Shown: in pieces, positions 46,432 to 55,016 of the stretch
Layout: the number at the start of each line of letters is the position of its first letter
Numbering within the stretch: the stretch's first letter is position 1
Notes under the pieces: generated by a model
What the model saw: only the letters and a program-made list of their open reading frames with translations
Told to the model about the DNA's origin: nothing
Databases searched by the model: none
Assembly: GCF_009827595.1 (NCBI RefSeq)
Contig: NZ_WTYT01000006.1
Location: 248,001 to 312,000 of the forward strand
Direction of reading: 5' to 3'
DNA length: 64,000 nucleotides
DNA from: Altericroceibacterium endophyticum
GTDB lineage: Bacteria > Pseudomonadota > Alphaproteobacteria > Sphingomonadales > Sphingomonadaceae
Translations under genes and position numbers: made by a program

Positions 46432-48015
46432 ATGGATTCAACTAAGGCAAAACTCGTCATTCGCCCCGCCGTGCCCAAGGACGCAGCGTCCATCGTACGG
46501 CTCTCCGCCAAAGTTTATGGGAAGTCGGACGCATACCGTCCCGCCCAGGTGCGCGGACAGATCAACAATTTCCCCGACGGCCAGTTCGTCGCCGAATATG
46601 AAGGCGACGTCGTGGGCTATTGCGCGACGATGATCGTTTCGAAGGATATCGCCTTTGCCCCGCATAGCTGGGCTGAAATCACGGGACAGGGCTTCGCCGC
46701 CCGTCACGATGAAGAAGGCGATGTGCTGTATGGTATCGAAGTCTGTGTCGATCCGGATTACCGGCGCCTGCGCATCGGACAGCGTTTTTACCGCAAACGG
46801 CGTGAATTGTGCCAGTATTTTGAACTCAAGGGGATCGTTTTTGGCGGGCGGATGCCCGGCTATTCCCGCCGCCGCAGGACCTATCCCGATCCGGCTGAAT
46901 ATCTTGATGCAGTGGTGGAAAAACAGCTGCGCGATCAGGTGATCAATTTCCAGCTCAATCAGGGCTATCAGCCGCAGAAGGTTCTGCGCAATTACGATCC
47001 GACCGATAAATCCAGCGCCGGCAACGCCGTGCTGATGTATTGGGAAAACCCGCTCGCCCCCGATGCGCGGGAAAAGGCCTCGCGCGGGCCGGGTGCCACA
47101 CTGCCGTCTTCTGTACGCGTTGCCACGGTGCAGTTCATGATGCGCCGCATTTCCACGATCGACGAATTTGAACAGCAGGTGGAATATTGGGTCGATGTCG
47201 CGGCCGATTACGCTGCGGATTTCGTGGTTTTCCCCGAACTCTTCACCCTGGAATTGCTGTCCATACCGGACAAGCCACTGCCCCCGCTCGAAGCAATCGA
47301 GAAGGTCGCCGATTATACCGAACGCTTCGTGGCCTTTATGGAGCAGCTGGCGGTCAGCTATAATATCAATATCATCGGTGGCTCTCACCCGACCCGTGTC
47401 GAAGAAGGCGAGATCCGTAATATTGCCTATGTCTTCCTGCGCGACGGTGCCGTTTACAGTCAGGAGAAACTGCATCCCACTCCGTCTGAACGGCGCTGGT
47501 GGAATATCAAGGGCGGCTACGGCGCAGATGCCATTCCCACCGATTGCGGCCCGATCGGCGTGATGATCTGTTACGATTCCGAATTCCCCGAAATTGCGCG
47601 TCATCTGGTCAATCAGGGCGCGATGATGCTGTTTGTGCCCTTCTGCACGGATGAACGGCGCGGCTATTTGCGCGTGCGCTATTGTTCACAGGCCCGTGCG
47701 GTGGAAAATCAGTGTTATGTCATCACGTCCGGTGTGGTGGGCAATATTCCGAATGTCGAAAATATGGACATTCACTATGCCGAAAGCGCCATCCTGACAC
47801 CGTCCGACTTCCCCTTCGCCCGCGACGGTGTGGCAGCGGATACGGCCCCCAATACGGAAACGATCGCGATTGCCGATCTCTCACTCACAGACCTGCTCAC
47901 CAGCCGCCAGAGCGGTGCCGTGCAAAACCTGAAGGATCGCAGGTTCGATTTGTATCGGGTGGATTGGAAGGAAGGTCTGCCTGAAGTGGCTGAGCCGCAA
48001 TCGAAACCGTTCTAA
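46432..48015 (+). CDS. GNAT acetyltransferase-nitrilase fusion protein
   Basis: 527 residues. N-terminal GNAT domain (about 9-160) with VCVDPDYRRLRIGQRFYRKR as the acetyl-CoA loop; C-terminal carbon-nitrogen hydrolase (about 230-510) with the catalytic triad Glu in VVFPELFTLE, Lys in QEKLHPTPSE and Cys in GVMICYDSEFPE. A known fused pair in many bacteria, but substrate unknown. ATG at 46432 lacks an obvious ribosome-binding site. Confidence 0.88.
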   Translation: MDSTKAKLVIRPAVPKDAASIVRLSAKVYGKSDAYRPAQVRGQINNFPDGQFVAEYEGDVVGYCATMIVSKDIAFAPHSWAEITGQGFAARHDEEGDVLYGIEVCVDPDYRRLRIGQRFYRKRRELCQYFELKGIVFGGRMPGYSRRRRTYPDPAEYLDAVVEKQLRDQVINFQLNQGYQPQKVLRNYDPTDKSSAGNAVLMYWENPLAPDAREKASRGPGATLPSSVRVATVQFMMRRISTIDEFEQQVEYWVDVAADYAADFVVFPELFTLELLSIPDKPLPPLEAIEKVADYTERFVAFMEQLAVSYNINIIGGSHPTRVEEGEIRNIAYVFLRDGAVYSQEKLHPTPSERRWWNIKGGYGADAIPTDCGPIGVMICYDSEFPEIARHLVNQGAMMLFVPFCTDERRGYLRVRYCSQARAVENQCYVITSGVVGNIPNVENMDIHYAESAILTPSDFPFARDGVAADTAPNTETIAIADLSLTDLLTSRQSGAVQNLKDRRFDLYRVDWKEGLPEVAEPQSKPF

Positions 48016-48026
48016 GACACTAATCC

Positions 48027-48080
48027 GGAGGAGCTGCCATCCGCGCTGACAGATGTTTCAGCGGCGGGGTGGCGGCCTCC
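48027..48080. terminator. long hairpin between convergent genes
   Basis: GGAGG (48027-48031) pairs with CCTCC (48076-48080); inner GCCA/TGGC, CCGC/GCGG and GCTGA/TCAGC pairs make an imperfect 20-pair stem. It lies after the GNAT-nitrilase gene and opposes the receiver gene; a bidirectional terminator is likely, though no U-run follows. Confidence 0.45.
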
Positions 48081-48135
48081 ACCGATATATAGAGGCGCGT
48101 TTTCCTGAAGTCCGAACCTCTATACATCGGGAAGA

Positions 48136-48513
48136 TCAGGCGCGCGTTCTTTCCGAAAAATCAAGCGCGCGGCGGATCACACTGTCGGCACTCGACGGTT
48201 TGGCGATCAGCTCTGCATCGAGGTCTCGTACGGTTTCGTCCTGCCGGTCCAGATCTCCTGAATGCAAGACGAAGGGTATGCCCCTTTGCTCCAGGGCGCG
48301 AGCAACAGGCACGCAGGTTTCACCATCCTGCAAAGTTACATCCAGAATCGCGACGTGAATTGTCTCGGTCTGTTCGAGCAGGTCGATAGCTTGCTGCACC
48401 GTTGATGAGCACAGCGCTGCACAGCCCTTGTCTTCAACGGCAAATTCGAGATCCATCAAAATCAGTGGCTCATCATCCAGCAAGAGGATGGTGCAATCGC
48501 TGCAATCTGTCAT
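48136..48513 (-). CDS. single-domain response regulator
   Basis: 125 residues, receiver domain only. Acidic pair Asp13-Asp14 (LLLDDEP), phosphorylation Asp58 (AILDVTLQDGE), Ser85 (LHSGD) and Lys105 (IAKPSS). No output domain, so it may act as a phosphate sink or intermediate, as LovR does next to the LOV kinase LovK in Caulobacter. ATG 48513 overlaps the kinase stop by ATGA. Confidence 0.9.
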   Translation of the reverse strand: MTDCSDCTILLLDDEPLILMDLEFAVEDKGCAALCSSTVQQAIDLLEQTETIHVAILDVTLQDGETCVPVARALEQRGIPFVLHSGDLDRQDETVRDLDAELIAKPSSADSVIRRALDFSERTRA

Positions 48514-49607
48514 GCCATGCTCCCCAAGGGGACTGATATCGTAACGCGAAGGCCGTCCTTCGCCCATTCACGGTCGATCTGGCCCTGCGCCAGACGCAGC
48601 ATCCGATTGACGATAGCCGTGCCAGTGCCTTCGTCATTTTCGGGCTCGCTCACTTGCGGTCCGCCAACTTCCTGCCATTCAATGATGAGCGCGGCGCTGT
48701 CATCCACCTCGCCGCGCTTCCAGTCGACTTCCACCCGGCCGTTGTCATCAGACCAGGCGCCGAATTTCGTGGCATTGGCCGCCAGTTCATGCAGCACCAG
48801 TCCCACGACAGACACCGTCTGGAATGGCACCCTTGCGCCATTGCCGAGAAATATCAGCCGATCTTCATCGGCACCATAGGGGGAAAGGATCGCGCGAATG
48901 GCCTGGCCGATTTCGATGCTGCCGCTCGACGCTTCATCCAGAGTGGTCTCATATGCCCGCCCCAGAGCCTGAATACGCCCGTTAATCTCGGCCGACTCTT
49001 TTTCGATACCGCGCATTCGCCCGGTGATGTTCACAATGCCCGAAATGACAGCGAACATGTTTTTCATCCGGTGCGATAATTCGCGCGCCATCATCTTGGC
49101 ATGATGTTCCTCCGCGCGGGCCGCACGAACATCAGAGACATCCCACTGGCTACCGAAAAAATACATCAGATTGCCGTCATTGTCATAGACCGGCCCCAGA
49201 TGCAGCGCATTCCAGAAGGACGATCCGTCCTTGCGGTAATTCAGCAATTCCACGACCAGAACGTCTTCTGTCGCCAGTGCATGGCGGATTTTCTCAACCT
49301 GTTTCGGATCGGTGTCCGGCCCCTGGAGAAACCGGCAATTATTGCCGATGATTTCTTCTTCATCATAGCCCGTGAGCGCACGGAAGGCACGGTTGGCAAA
49401 AACGATCGGTGTATCTTCGGCATGCGGATCGCACAGGCAGATCGCCATGCGGGTTTGTGCCATGGCCTGTTCAAACAACACGCCCGATGCGCCTGAGAAC
49501 TTGTCTTCCGGATGATCGGCACGAAAACGCCGTGGCGCATCATCGAAAGTGGCCGATCCCACAGGCATCTGATTGGCAAAGGATGGTCTGTCTTCGCTGT
49601 CCGACAC
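48510..49607 (-). CDS. LOV-domain blue-light sensor histidine kinase, HWE family
   Basis: 365 residues, no membrane helix. LOV/PAS domain (about 45-160) with GNNCRFLQGPDTD, whose Cys91 is the flavin-adduct cysteine; then an HWE kinase with phospho-accepting His179 (ELSHRMKNMFAVI), LHELAANATKFGA, and the Trp-x-Glu (EWQEVGG) that names the family, ending GTGTAIVNRML. The same layout as the LOV kinases of Erythrobacter litoralis and Caulobacter LovK. Probably reports light to the general stress response through the coupled receiver; that output is inference. Confidence 0.92.
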   Translation of the reverse strand: MSDSEDRPSFANQMPVGSATFDDAPRRFRADHPEDKFSGASGVLFEQAMAQTRMAICLCDPHAEDTPIVFANRAFRALTGYDEEEIIGNNCRFLQGPDTDPKQVEKIRHALATEDVLVVELLNYRKDGSSFWNALHLGPVYDNDGNLMYFFGSQWDVSDVRAARAEEHHAKMMARELSHRMKNMFAVISGIVNITGRMRGIEKESAEINGRIQALGRAYETTLDEASSGSIEIGQAIRAILSPYGADEDRLIFLGNGARVPFQTVSVVGLVLHELAANATKFGAWSDDNGRVEVDWKRGEVDDSAALIIEWQEVGGPQVSEPENDEGTGTAIVNRMLRLAQGQIDREWAKDGLRVTISVPLGSMA

Positions 49608-49731
49608 GTATTCTTTCCGCTTAGCTGTGAATATCGTTCAACGGGCATGGGACTGAGCCGTTCCAGAACTATGTGTTCTTGCCCCATGCCAGGCAACATT
49701 GCATTATCTGCAAAGATTTCAGGAGAATGTG

Positions 49732-50154
49732 ATGTCGAAACTATCCGGTCAGTGTCTATGCGGTTCGGTCACGATGAAAATCACCGCAGATCCCGTCATC
49801 AATGTCTGCCATTGCCGGATGTGTCAAAGCTGGACCGGCGGACCGATGTTTTCCGTCATTGCTAAAACGCAGGACATTGTGGGTCATCATCTGGTGCATG
49901 CCCGCAAGTCTTCAGACTGGGCAGAGCGGGCGTCCTGCACGCGTTGCGGCAGTTCGCTATGGTATCACTTCCTGCCCAGTGACCAATATTTCTTCTGCGC
50001 CGGATCGTTCGACTTGCCTGCCACGTTTGAGATCAAGGGACAGATCTTCACTGACGAGAAACCAGCCTATTACGATCTGGCCCAGAACACGGTGATGAAA
50101 ACAGGCGCCCAGGTTCTGGCGGAAGCGGGCTTCGCACCTGACAGCGAAGGCTGA
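49732..50154 (+). CDS. GFA/CENP-V zinc domain protein
   Basis: 140 residues. Zinc cysteines: GQCLCGSV, VCHCRMCQSWTGG, and ASCTRCGSSLWYHF. Family members were first called glutathione-dependent formaldehyde-activating enzymes, though most have unknown activity. ATG 49732 after AGGAG; an upstream in-frame ATG at 49699 is less likely. Confidence 0.88.
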   Translation: MSKLSGQCLCGSVTMKITADPVINVCHCRMCQSWTGGPMFSVIAKTQDIVGHHLVHARKSSDWAERASCTRCGSSLWYHFLPSDQYFFCAGSFDLPATFEIKGQIFTDEKPAYYDLAQNTVMKTGAQVLAEAGFAPDSEG

Positions 50155-50180
50155 ACCAGGGATGCGCTAGCCGGAAGTCA

Positions 50181-50212
50181 GGCAAGGGAGGCAATCGAAT
50201 GCCACCCTTGCC
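50181..50212. terminator. bidirectional terminator between the GFA and fasciclin genes
   Basis: GGCAAGGG (50181-50188) and CCCTTGCC (50205-50212) perfect arms, with inner GGCA/TGCC around loop ATCGAA. Symmetric between convergent stops. Confidence 0.6.
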
Positions 50213-50225
50213 CGGTTGGATACGC

Positions 50226-50786
50226 TTATTCTGGCATCAGAACCGCATCGATCGCGTGAACAACGCCGTTTGACGCTTCAACATCGACCTGCGTGACAGT
50301 GGCTTTATCGCCGGCCTCATCTGTCAGCACGACATTGCCGTCCTGCATGCGCGCGGTCAGCTTGGCGCCGTTGACTGTGGTCAGTTCGGTTTCGCCGTCA
50401 TTTTCCTCGATCTGCTGCTTCAGCGCTTCAGAAGACACGTCCCCCTTAACCACATGGTAGGTCAGAATAGCTTCGAGCTTGCTCTGGTTTTCCGGGGCGG
50501 TCAGTTCTTCCAGCGTGCCTTCAGGCAGAGCATCGAAGGCCGCATTGGTAGGAGCGAAAATCGTGTAAGGCCCGTCGGTCATCAGCGTACCGCCAAGCTG
50601 CGCCGCCTGAATAGCCGAAACCAGCGTGGAGAAATCGTCATTCTCCTCTGTGACATCGACGATCGTCTTCGGAGCCGGTGCGGCCTCAGTGGCAGCCGCT
50701 TCGGGGGCTTCTTCCGCAGTTTCGGAGCCACAAGCTGAAAGAGCCAGCGCGGCACCGGCCAGAAGCGGAAGCGTAAAGCGTTTCAT
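50226..50786 (-). CDS. fasciclin-domain lipoprotein
   Basis: 186 residues. Lipobox LSAC near residue 19, a Glu/Ala/Pro linker, then one FAS1 domain: DDFSTLVSAIQAAQLGGTL, GPYTIFAPTNAAFDALPEG, LTYHVVKGDVSS and GVVHAIDAVLMPE. Probably an adhesive or matrix-binding surface protein. Confidence 0.9.
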   Translation of the reverse strand: MKRFTLPLLAGAALALSACGSETAEEAPEAAATEAAPAPKTIVDVTEENDDFSTLVSAIQAAQLGGTLMTDGPYTIFAPTNAAFDALPEGTLEELTAPENQSKLEAILTYHVVKGDVSSEALKQQIEENDGETELTTVNGAKLTARMQDGNVVLTDEAGDKATVTQVDVEASNGVVHAIDAVLMPE

Positions 50787-50890
50787 GTAAAACGTCCTTT
50801 TGAATATCTAACAATAAGAGGCGGAATCGCCTGACGCGCCGCCTCTGACCCCGAAAACGGCAGAATGCCTCGGGAGTTCCGAAATAGCAC

Positions 50891-51355
50891 TTAGCCCGCC
50901 CCAGCGCGAGCCGACAGTTCCTTAACCGGATGGCTGTCGCTCCAGCCGCACCCATCGCGCAATTCACTGCCCAGCCGCAGGGTCACGGTAAAAGGATAGG
51001 TGCGGTCGGACATCCCATCGCTGCACGTGCCCTCCGTCACCATCATATCAAAGGTCTCACCATGATAGTTTCCGGATAAAGTCAGTCCGGCCCGGCCGGC
51101 GAAACGGCGGATAGTGATCGCCTCCCCCTCCGGTTTTTCCGGTGTAGTATAGGTCAGAACAGTGCCCTTTGCCTGCGCTCCCCAGAAGGGCTCCGTACCG
51201 CTTACATGCAGCATTTCACTCTCGGCAATTTGCGCAAAAGGCTGGTTGTCATCCTGATCCCCCGGCACCGTGCCGTCCGGCCCGCCCGAGGAACACCCGC
51301 TCAATCCCGGCAGCGCAATTGCAGAGATAATGAGGAAAAATGGATGGGCGCGCAT
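50891..51355 (-). CDS. COG3650-like lipoprotein
   Basis: 154 residues. Lipobox LSGC about residue 20, then HVSGTEPFWGAQAKG, LTYTTPE and MSDRTYPFTVTLRLGSELRDGCG, the pattern of COG3650-type envelope proteins of unknown function. ATG 51355 after AAAGGA; an in-frame extension upstream is less likely. Confidence 0.75.
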   Translation of the reverse strand: MRAHPFFLIISAIALPGLSGCSSGGPDGTVPGDQDDNQPFAQIAESEMLHVSGTEPFWGAQAKGTVLTYTTPEKPEGEAITIRRFAGRAGLTLSGNYHGETFDMMVTEGTCSDGMSDRTYPFTVTLRLGSELRDGCGWSDSHPVKELSARAGAG

Positions 51356-51603
51356 GGGAGGAATCCTTTCACTACGCCAGAGATAAGGTGGCATTCTTTC
51401 ACCAGCTCCTTAGCCAATTCTGGCAGAAAATATAGCGCCACCGTGATGGGATGCGCTGTCAGTCGCACAGCTCAGGAGATGGTGAACTTTCCGAAAGGAG
51501 CCGGTTTTCAGGCAGTCGATCAGTGTGAGCGAAGCAATGCATTTGGAATTGCGATCCATTCGCAATAATTACAAATCTCAGCTTCAGCGAAGGATTACGC
51601 GCC

Positions 51604-51843
51604 ATGCCACAGGATCTCATCAAGACATTCACCTATCTCGTCCTGCATCTGATGGTCGGTTTCTCTGTCGCCTATGCCATCACCGGTTCGCTCGCCCTTG
51701 CCGGGGGGATTGCACTGATCGAACCCTGCATCAATGCCGTTGCCTTTTTCTTTCATGAAAAGGCCTGGGCTGGATTCAACGCGCGTTCTCAGGGCAGAAA
51801 TGGAGCAAAGGCGCTCCACCCCAGCCTGCTTCATTGCGCATAG
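51604..51843 (+). CDS. DUF2061 membrane protein
   Basis: 79 residues. KTFTYLVLHLMVGFSVAYAI, GSLALAGGIALIEPCINAVAFFFHEKAW match DUF2061: two membrane helices and a conserved His-Glu. Function unknown. AAGGA ribosome-binding site before the ATG. Confidence 0.85.
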   Translation: MPQDLIKTFTYLVLHLMVGFSVAYAITGSLALAGGIALIEPCINAVAFFFHEKAWAGFNARSQGRNGAKALHPSLLHCA

Positions 51844-51918
51844 GCCAATTTTTGCGTAACGGCGCGGACAGCAAACGGCTATCAGCCGCTGGTATTTACT
51901 ATTCAGGAGAAGAGCCGC

Positions 51919-52224
51919 ATGTCCGCCGATGAAGACTATGTCTATGACGAGGAAAGCGGCGAATGGATGCCAGCGTCCGAACTGGCCGCAAAACAGGCCA
52001 CAGCCGGTCAGGTCGAAGTGCGCGACGCGGTGGGCAATGTTCTGCAGGATGGTGATCAGGTAACGCTGATCAAGGATCTGAACGTCAAGGGCGCGGGCCA
52101 GACATTGAAACAGGGCACACTGATCAAGAGCATTCGCCTGACCGGAGACGATCAGGAAATCGACTGCAAATATCCCGGAATCAAGGGCCTCGTCCTGCGC
52201 GCAGAATTCGTCAAGAAGCGCTAA
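51919..52224 (+). CDS. PhnA/YjdM-like protein lacking the zinc ribbon
   Basis: 101 residues. The C-terminal PhnA domain is clear: VRDAVGNVLQDGDQVTLIKDLNVKG, LKQGTLIKSIRLTGD and DCKYPGIKGLVLRAEFVKK. The N-terminal four-cysteine zinc ribbon of YjdM is replaced by an acidic segment with YDEESGEWMPASELA. Strong AGGAGA ribosome-binding site. Function uncertain despite the old phosphonate name. Confidence 0.85.
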   Translation: MSADEDYVYDEESGEWMPASELAAKQATAGQVEVRDAVGNVLQDGDQVTLIKDLNVKGAGQTLKQGTLIKSIRLTGDDQEIDCKYPGIKGLVLRAEFVKKR

Positions 52225-52323
52225 GGGCACTCTTTATCGCACCGGCGTTGCCTCACAGAATTGCGAGGGAATACATACTGACCTCAGTCCGTTCTTGAAC
52301 TGCGGTTCTTTCGGGAAGTAGTG

Positions 52324-53097
52324 ATGTCCATCCTTTTTCGCTGCGGAGCAATCGCGCTGTTGCTCGCCGGTTGCGCACCGGAAAATGTTGCGGCCGAACC
52401 ACGGGATTTGCCGCGCCTGGTGCCTGACCCTATCCAGCGTGACGATCGGCCGACCATTCTCCGCGGTTGGCACGAGGCTCACACCACTTACTCCGACAAT
52501 CGGCTGTTACCCGACAATCAGGCATTTGACGGGGCAGTGCTCATGACGGTGAAGGATGTCGCGGTAGAATTTGAAGCCGGACTTCGTGAAGCCTTGGCGC
52601 ATGAAAGCGTAAGCGAGCCGGTGATCACCGCGCGCCGTGATCTGACCGGCGGAATACCCGACATGTTCAGCGAAGCGATCGACAACCCGCAAGGACGCTA
52701 TTCAACCTTTACCGCCTCGGCACGCACCGCTTCTGGCCCGGTGCAAATCGCTGGCTTCTGGCTCCAGACACCGCAAGGTGAGGATATTGGCGCCACATTC
52801 GAAATGTTCGTTGCCCCGCCCGATATATTTGCCGCGATGGGCGGCTGGTTTGTCCCTGCAGCGCGCTATTTCGACATCTCCTTCGTCGATCCCGCAAAGG
52901 CAGACCTTCTGGCTGTTGGTACAGCCCCACCGGATGAGGCGGCACAAAGCCTTGCGCAGCATTTCGGCGATTTCATGAGCTTTATTCTGCAAAGTCAGGC
53001 GCTGATATCATCCATGCAGCAGCAAACGCTAAGCATTCAGCAGGGTCTCGACCAGACCAATCCGCGCGGATTACAAGACCCCATGTACAAGCCCTGA
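52324..53097 (+). CDS. lipoprotein of unknown function
   Basis: 257 residues. Lipobox LLAGC near residue 17 then a mature domain with no family I recognise. Notable: HEAHTTYSDNRLLPDNQAF, GGIPDMFSEAIDNPQGRYS, and a Gln-rich helical tail ISSMQQQTLSIQQGLDQ. ATG 52324 or the GTG just before it; no neighbour suggests a role. Confidence 0.65.
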   Translation: MSILFRCGAIALLLAGCAPENVAAEPRDLPRLVPDPIQRDDRPTILRGWHEAHTTYSDNRLLPDNQAFDGAVLMTVKDVAVEFEAGLREALAHESVSEPVITARRDLTGGIPDMFSEAIDNPQGRYSTFTASARTASGPVQIAGFWLQTPQGEDIGATFEMFVAPPDIFAAMGGWFVPAARYFDISFVDPAKADLLAVGTAPPDEAAQSLAQHFGDFMSFILQSQALISSMQQQTLSIQQGLDQTNPRGLQDPMYKP

Positions 53098-53170
53098 GAA
53101 TGCATCAATCCTGAGCATTCGCGATATTCATGCAGCGATCTGAAAGATGACCAGATCGCCGCGTTCGGCA

Positions 53171-53467
53171 TCACCGATTACGGCTCAGGCGCCTATAATT
53201 GGCACTCACCGGACGCTTATAATGCGCCATCGCGCGGCCCGCCGCATTTTCAGGCGACTGATCCATTCCACCCGCCATGACATCGGGCCAGAAGCTGAAG
53301 GCGGCGGAGATTTTCTCGCTCACCATCTGTTTCGCCTCACGCTCGGCGAGTTTGCCCCCGTTCATCATCCGCAAGGATCGCAGCCAGATAACAGCCCCCA
53401 TCTCGCCAGCGAGCATCCAGCTATCGAAAGCGAGGTCAGGCCATGATTTTGTGGTAGAAGAAGACAT
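53171..53467 (-). CDS. small helical protein, unknown
   Basis: 98 residues. WMLAGEMGAVIWLRSLRMMNGGKLAEREAKQMVSEK-type helices resemble small conserved alphaproteobacterial proteins of unknown role. The ribosome-binding site is weak. No membrane helix predicted with confidence. Confidence 0.6.
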   Translation of the reverse strand: MSSSTTKSWPDLAFDSWMLAGEMGAVIWLRSLRMMNGGKLAEREAKQMVSEKISAAFSFWPDVMAGGMDQSPENAAGRAMAHYKRPVSANYRRLSRNR

Positions 53468-53630
53468 AGGTTGATCACTCCGGCAGCGCTATGCTGCACT
53501 GCAATAACGAACAGCCTCCACAATCGTGCCGCCCATCCCCTCGGTTCGTCGCAAAACTTCGCCATGGCTCGGCAGGTACGTTTTCACACCATTTTTGCAT
53601 CGCATCGCACTTCGGCTTAAGCCGCAGCCC

Positions 53631-53984
53631 ATGCTGACACTCGACAAGATCATTTCGGACCGCGGATCGAAATATGCCGTGTCCGGTGCCAGGTGCACTT
53701 CTTCGGATGAAGCCAAGGCGCTGGTCAGGGCGCTGTGCAAGGCCAAGAAATTCGCCAAGGCCACGCATAATAGCTGGGGCCTTATCTGTGACGAGGGCCC
53801 GATCAAGAATGACGATGGCGAAAGCGGCGCGGGCCTCATTATCCTGCGGATGCTCGAACGCGAGGAGCTGCGCGATCACCTCATAGTCGTCACCCGCTGG
53901 TATGGCGGCAAACATTTGGGCGGGGATCGCTTCCGCCATGTGCAAAACGCCGTGACGGCCTATCTGGACGAACTGCGGAAATAG
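53631..53984 (+). CDS. IMPACT N-domain (YigZ-like) protein, short form
   Basis: 117 residues, covering only the N-terminal IMPACT/UPF0029 domain: SKYAVSGARCTSSDEAKALV, ATHNSWGLIC, NDDGESGAG and VVTRWYGGKHLGGDRFRHV. E. coli YigZ is about twice as long, with an EF-G-like C-domain missing here. Role unknown. Confidence 0.82.
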   Translation: MLTLDKIISDRGSKYAVSGARCTSSDEAKALVRALCKAKKFAKATHNSWGLICDEGPIKNDDGESGAGLIILRMLEREELRDHLIVVTRWYGGKHLGGDRFRHVQNAVTAYLDELRK

Positions 53985-54023
53985 ATGCAGCCGGGCACAG
54001 ACAGGCTTGCCACACAGGCGCCG

Positions 54024-54224
54024 TCAGCCCGAAGTTTTATCATCCGCAGCAGGCCCGGCATTGTTTTCGCCCCCGCGCGGCTTGGCCTTATGCGCGGCAA
54101 TCGCTTCATCGATGGCGGCAATCCGCTGCCGCTCGGGCGTGTCCCTGGCCAGCCCTTTGAGCCGGCACGTCGCCCATAATTGACGGCGCTCGGATTCCAG
54201 CGATTTGAGATAGAGGTCGGCCAT
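54024..54224 (-). CDS. small protein, unknown
   Basis: 66 residues starting MADLYLKSLESERRQLWATCR, with a basic helical core and a disordered tail rich in Gly, Asn and Ala. GGAAAG lies before the ATG. An in-frame extension to 54290 has no support. No family recognised. Confidence 0.5.
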   Translation of the reverse strand: MADLYLKSLESERRQLWATCRLKGLARDTPERQRIAAIDEAIAAHKAKPRGGENNAGPAADDKTSG

Positions 54225-54367
54225 AGGGTACTTTCCGGCGCATGCGCCTGCTGAAACAGAGAATAGCGCCCCATAGAGACGAATGGTCATTTGCGACAGG
54301 GGGCATCGCAGACCGCGTTACCTGCCTACCTCCCAGCTCTGGCGCGCGCCGCCCGAGACTGCGCCGC

Positions 54368-54562
54368 TCAGCGCCGCCCGTCCTGTTCCTTCGCTACGCC
54401 CTTGAACGGCTCGCCATCCGCTTTGACATCCATGAACTGCCCCGCCTCGGCGGAGCCCTCTTCACGATTGCGCTTGGTCCATTTGCCCGTCGCCGTGTTC
54501 TTCACCTGACTACGATCCTCGACCGAGCCAATACGATGATCGTCACCTGTGTTGCGTGCCAT
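54368..54562 (-). CDS. small conserved-looking basic protein
   Basis: 64 residues: NTGDDHRIGSVEDRSQVKN, TGKWTKRNREEG, GQFMDVKADGEPFKGVAKE. The layout resembles small proteins seen in many bacteria without known function. Strong GAGGGAGAG ribosome-binding site supports it as real. Confidence 0.65.
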   Translation of the reverse strand: MARNTGDDHRIGSVEDRSQVKNTATGKWTKRNREEGSAEAGQFMDVKADGEPFKGVAKEQDGRR

Positions 54563-54618
54563 GTCACTCTCCCTCGGGCAATCAACGGGTGAGGATTCGG
54601 GCGGGTTCCGAATTATGG

Positions 54619-55014
54619 TCAGGCGGGTACGACATGACCGCGGAACCAGTCAGTCAGTTCGCTCTCCGAGATTTCGCCTGCAGCGAGGGCGAGCACGATC
54701 TCGATAGCCTCTCTCGGGGTAAATGAGAGGGTCTGCCCGTTGAGTTTAAGGAAGAGGCGAGCGAAAACCCATGCCGTGCGCTTGTTGCCATCAGCGAAGG
54801 GGTGATTACGCGCAATGCCATAAGCATAGGCTGCGGCGAGCGCGCACAGGTCTTCCTCTCCATAGGTCCACTGGTTGAGCGGCCTTGCCAGAGCACTTTC
54901 GAGCATGCCCCGATCGCGCACTCCGGTCGGCCCGCCATGTTCGGCAAGCTGGCGATCATGCACCGCCAGCGCGATGTCGAGAGAAAGCCATTCCGGCTCG
55001 GTGCGCTGAGCCAT
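54619..55014 (-). CDS. doc: Doc-type Fic-domain toxin
   Basis: 131 residues. Fic/Doc motif HPFADGNKRT (His71, Asp75, Asn77) with YAYGIARNHPF upstream. Doc phosphorylates EF-Tu and stops translation. It lies two bases after an AbrB-type antitoxin gene, the usual order in such modules (antitoxin first). Confidence 0.92.
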   Translation of the reverse strand: MAQRTEPEWLSLDIALAVHDRQLAEHGGPTGVRDRGMLESALARPLNQWTYGEEDLCALAAAYAYGIARNHPFADGNKRTAWVFARLFLKLNGQTLSFTPREAIEIVLALAAGEISESELTDWFRGHVVPA

Positions 55015-55016
55015 GC

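Noticed and set aside
46438-47604. 388-codon minus-strand frame opposite the GNAT-nitrilase gene
   Set aside because: Antisense of a gene with catalytic Glu-Lys-Cys and GNAT loop.
50787-51603. Search for tRNA genes and attachment sites
   Set aside because: No cloverleaf-like sequence or T-loop motif was recognised here or elsewhere in the window.
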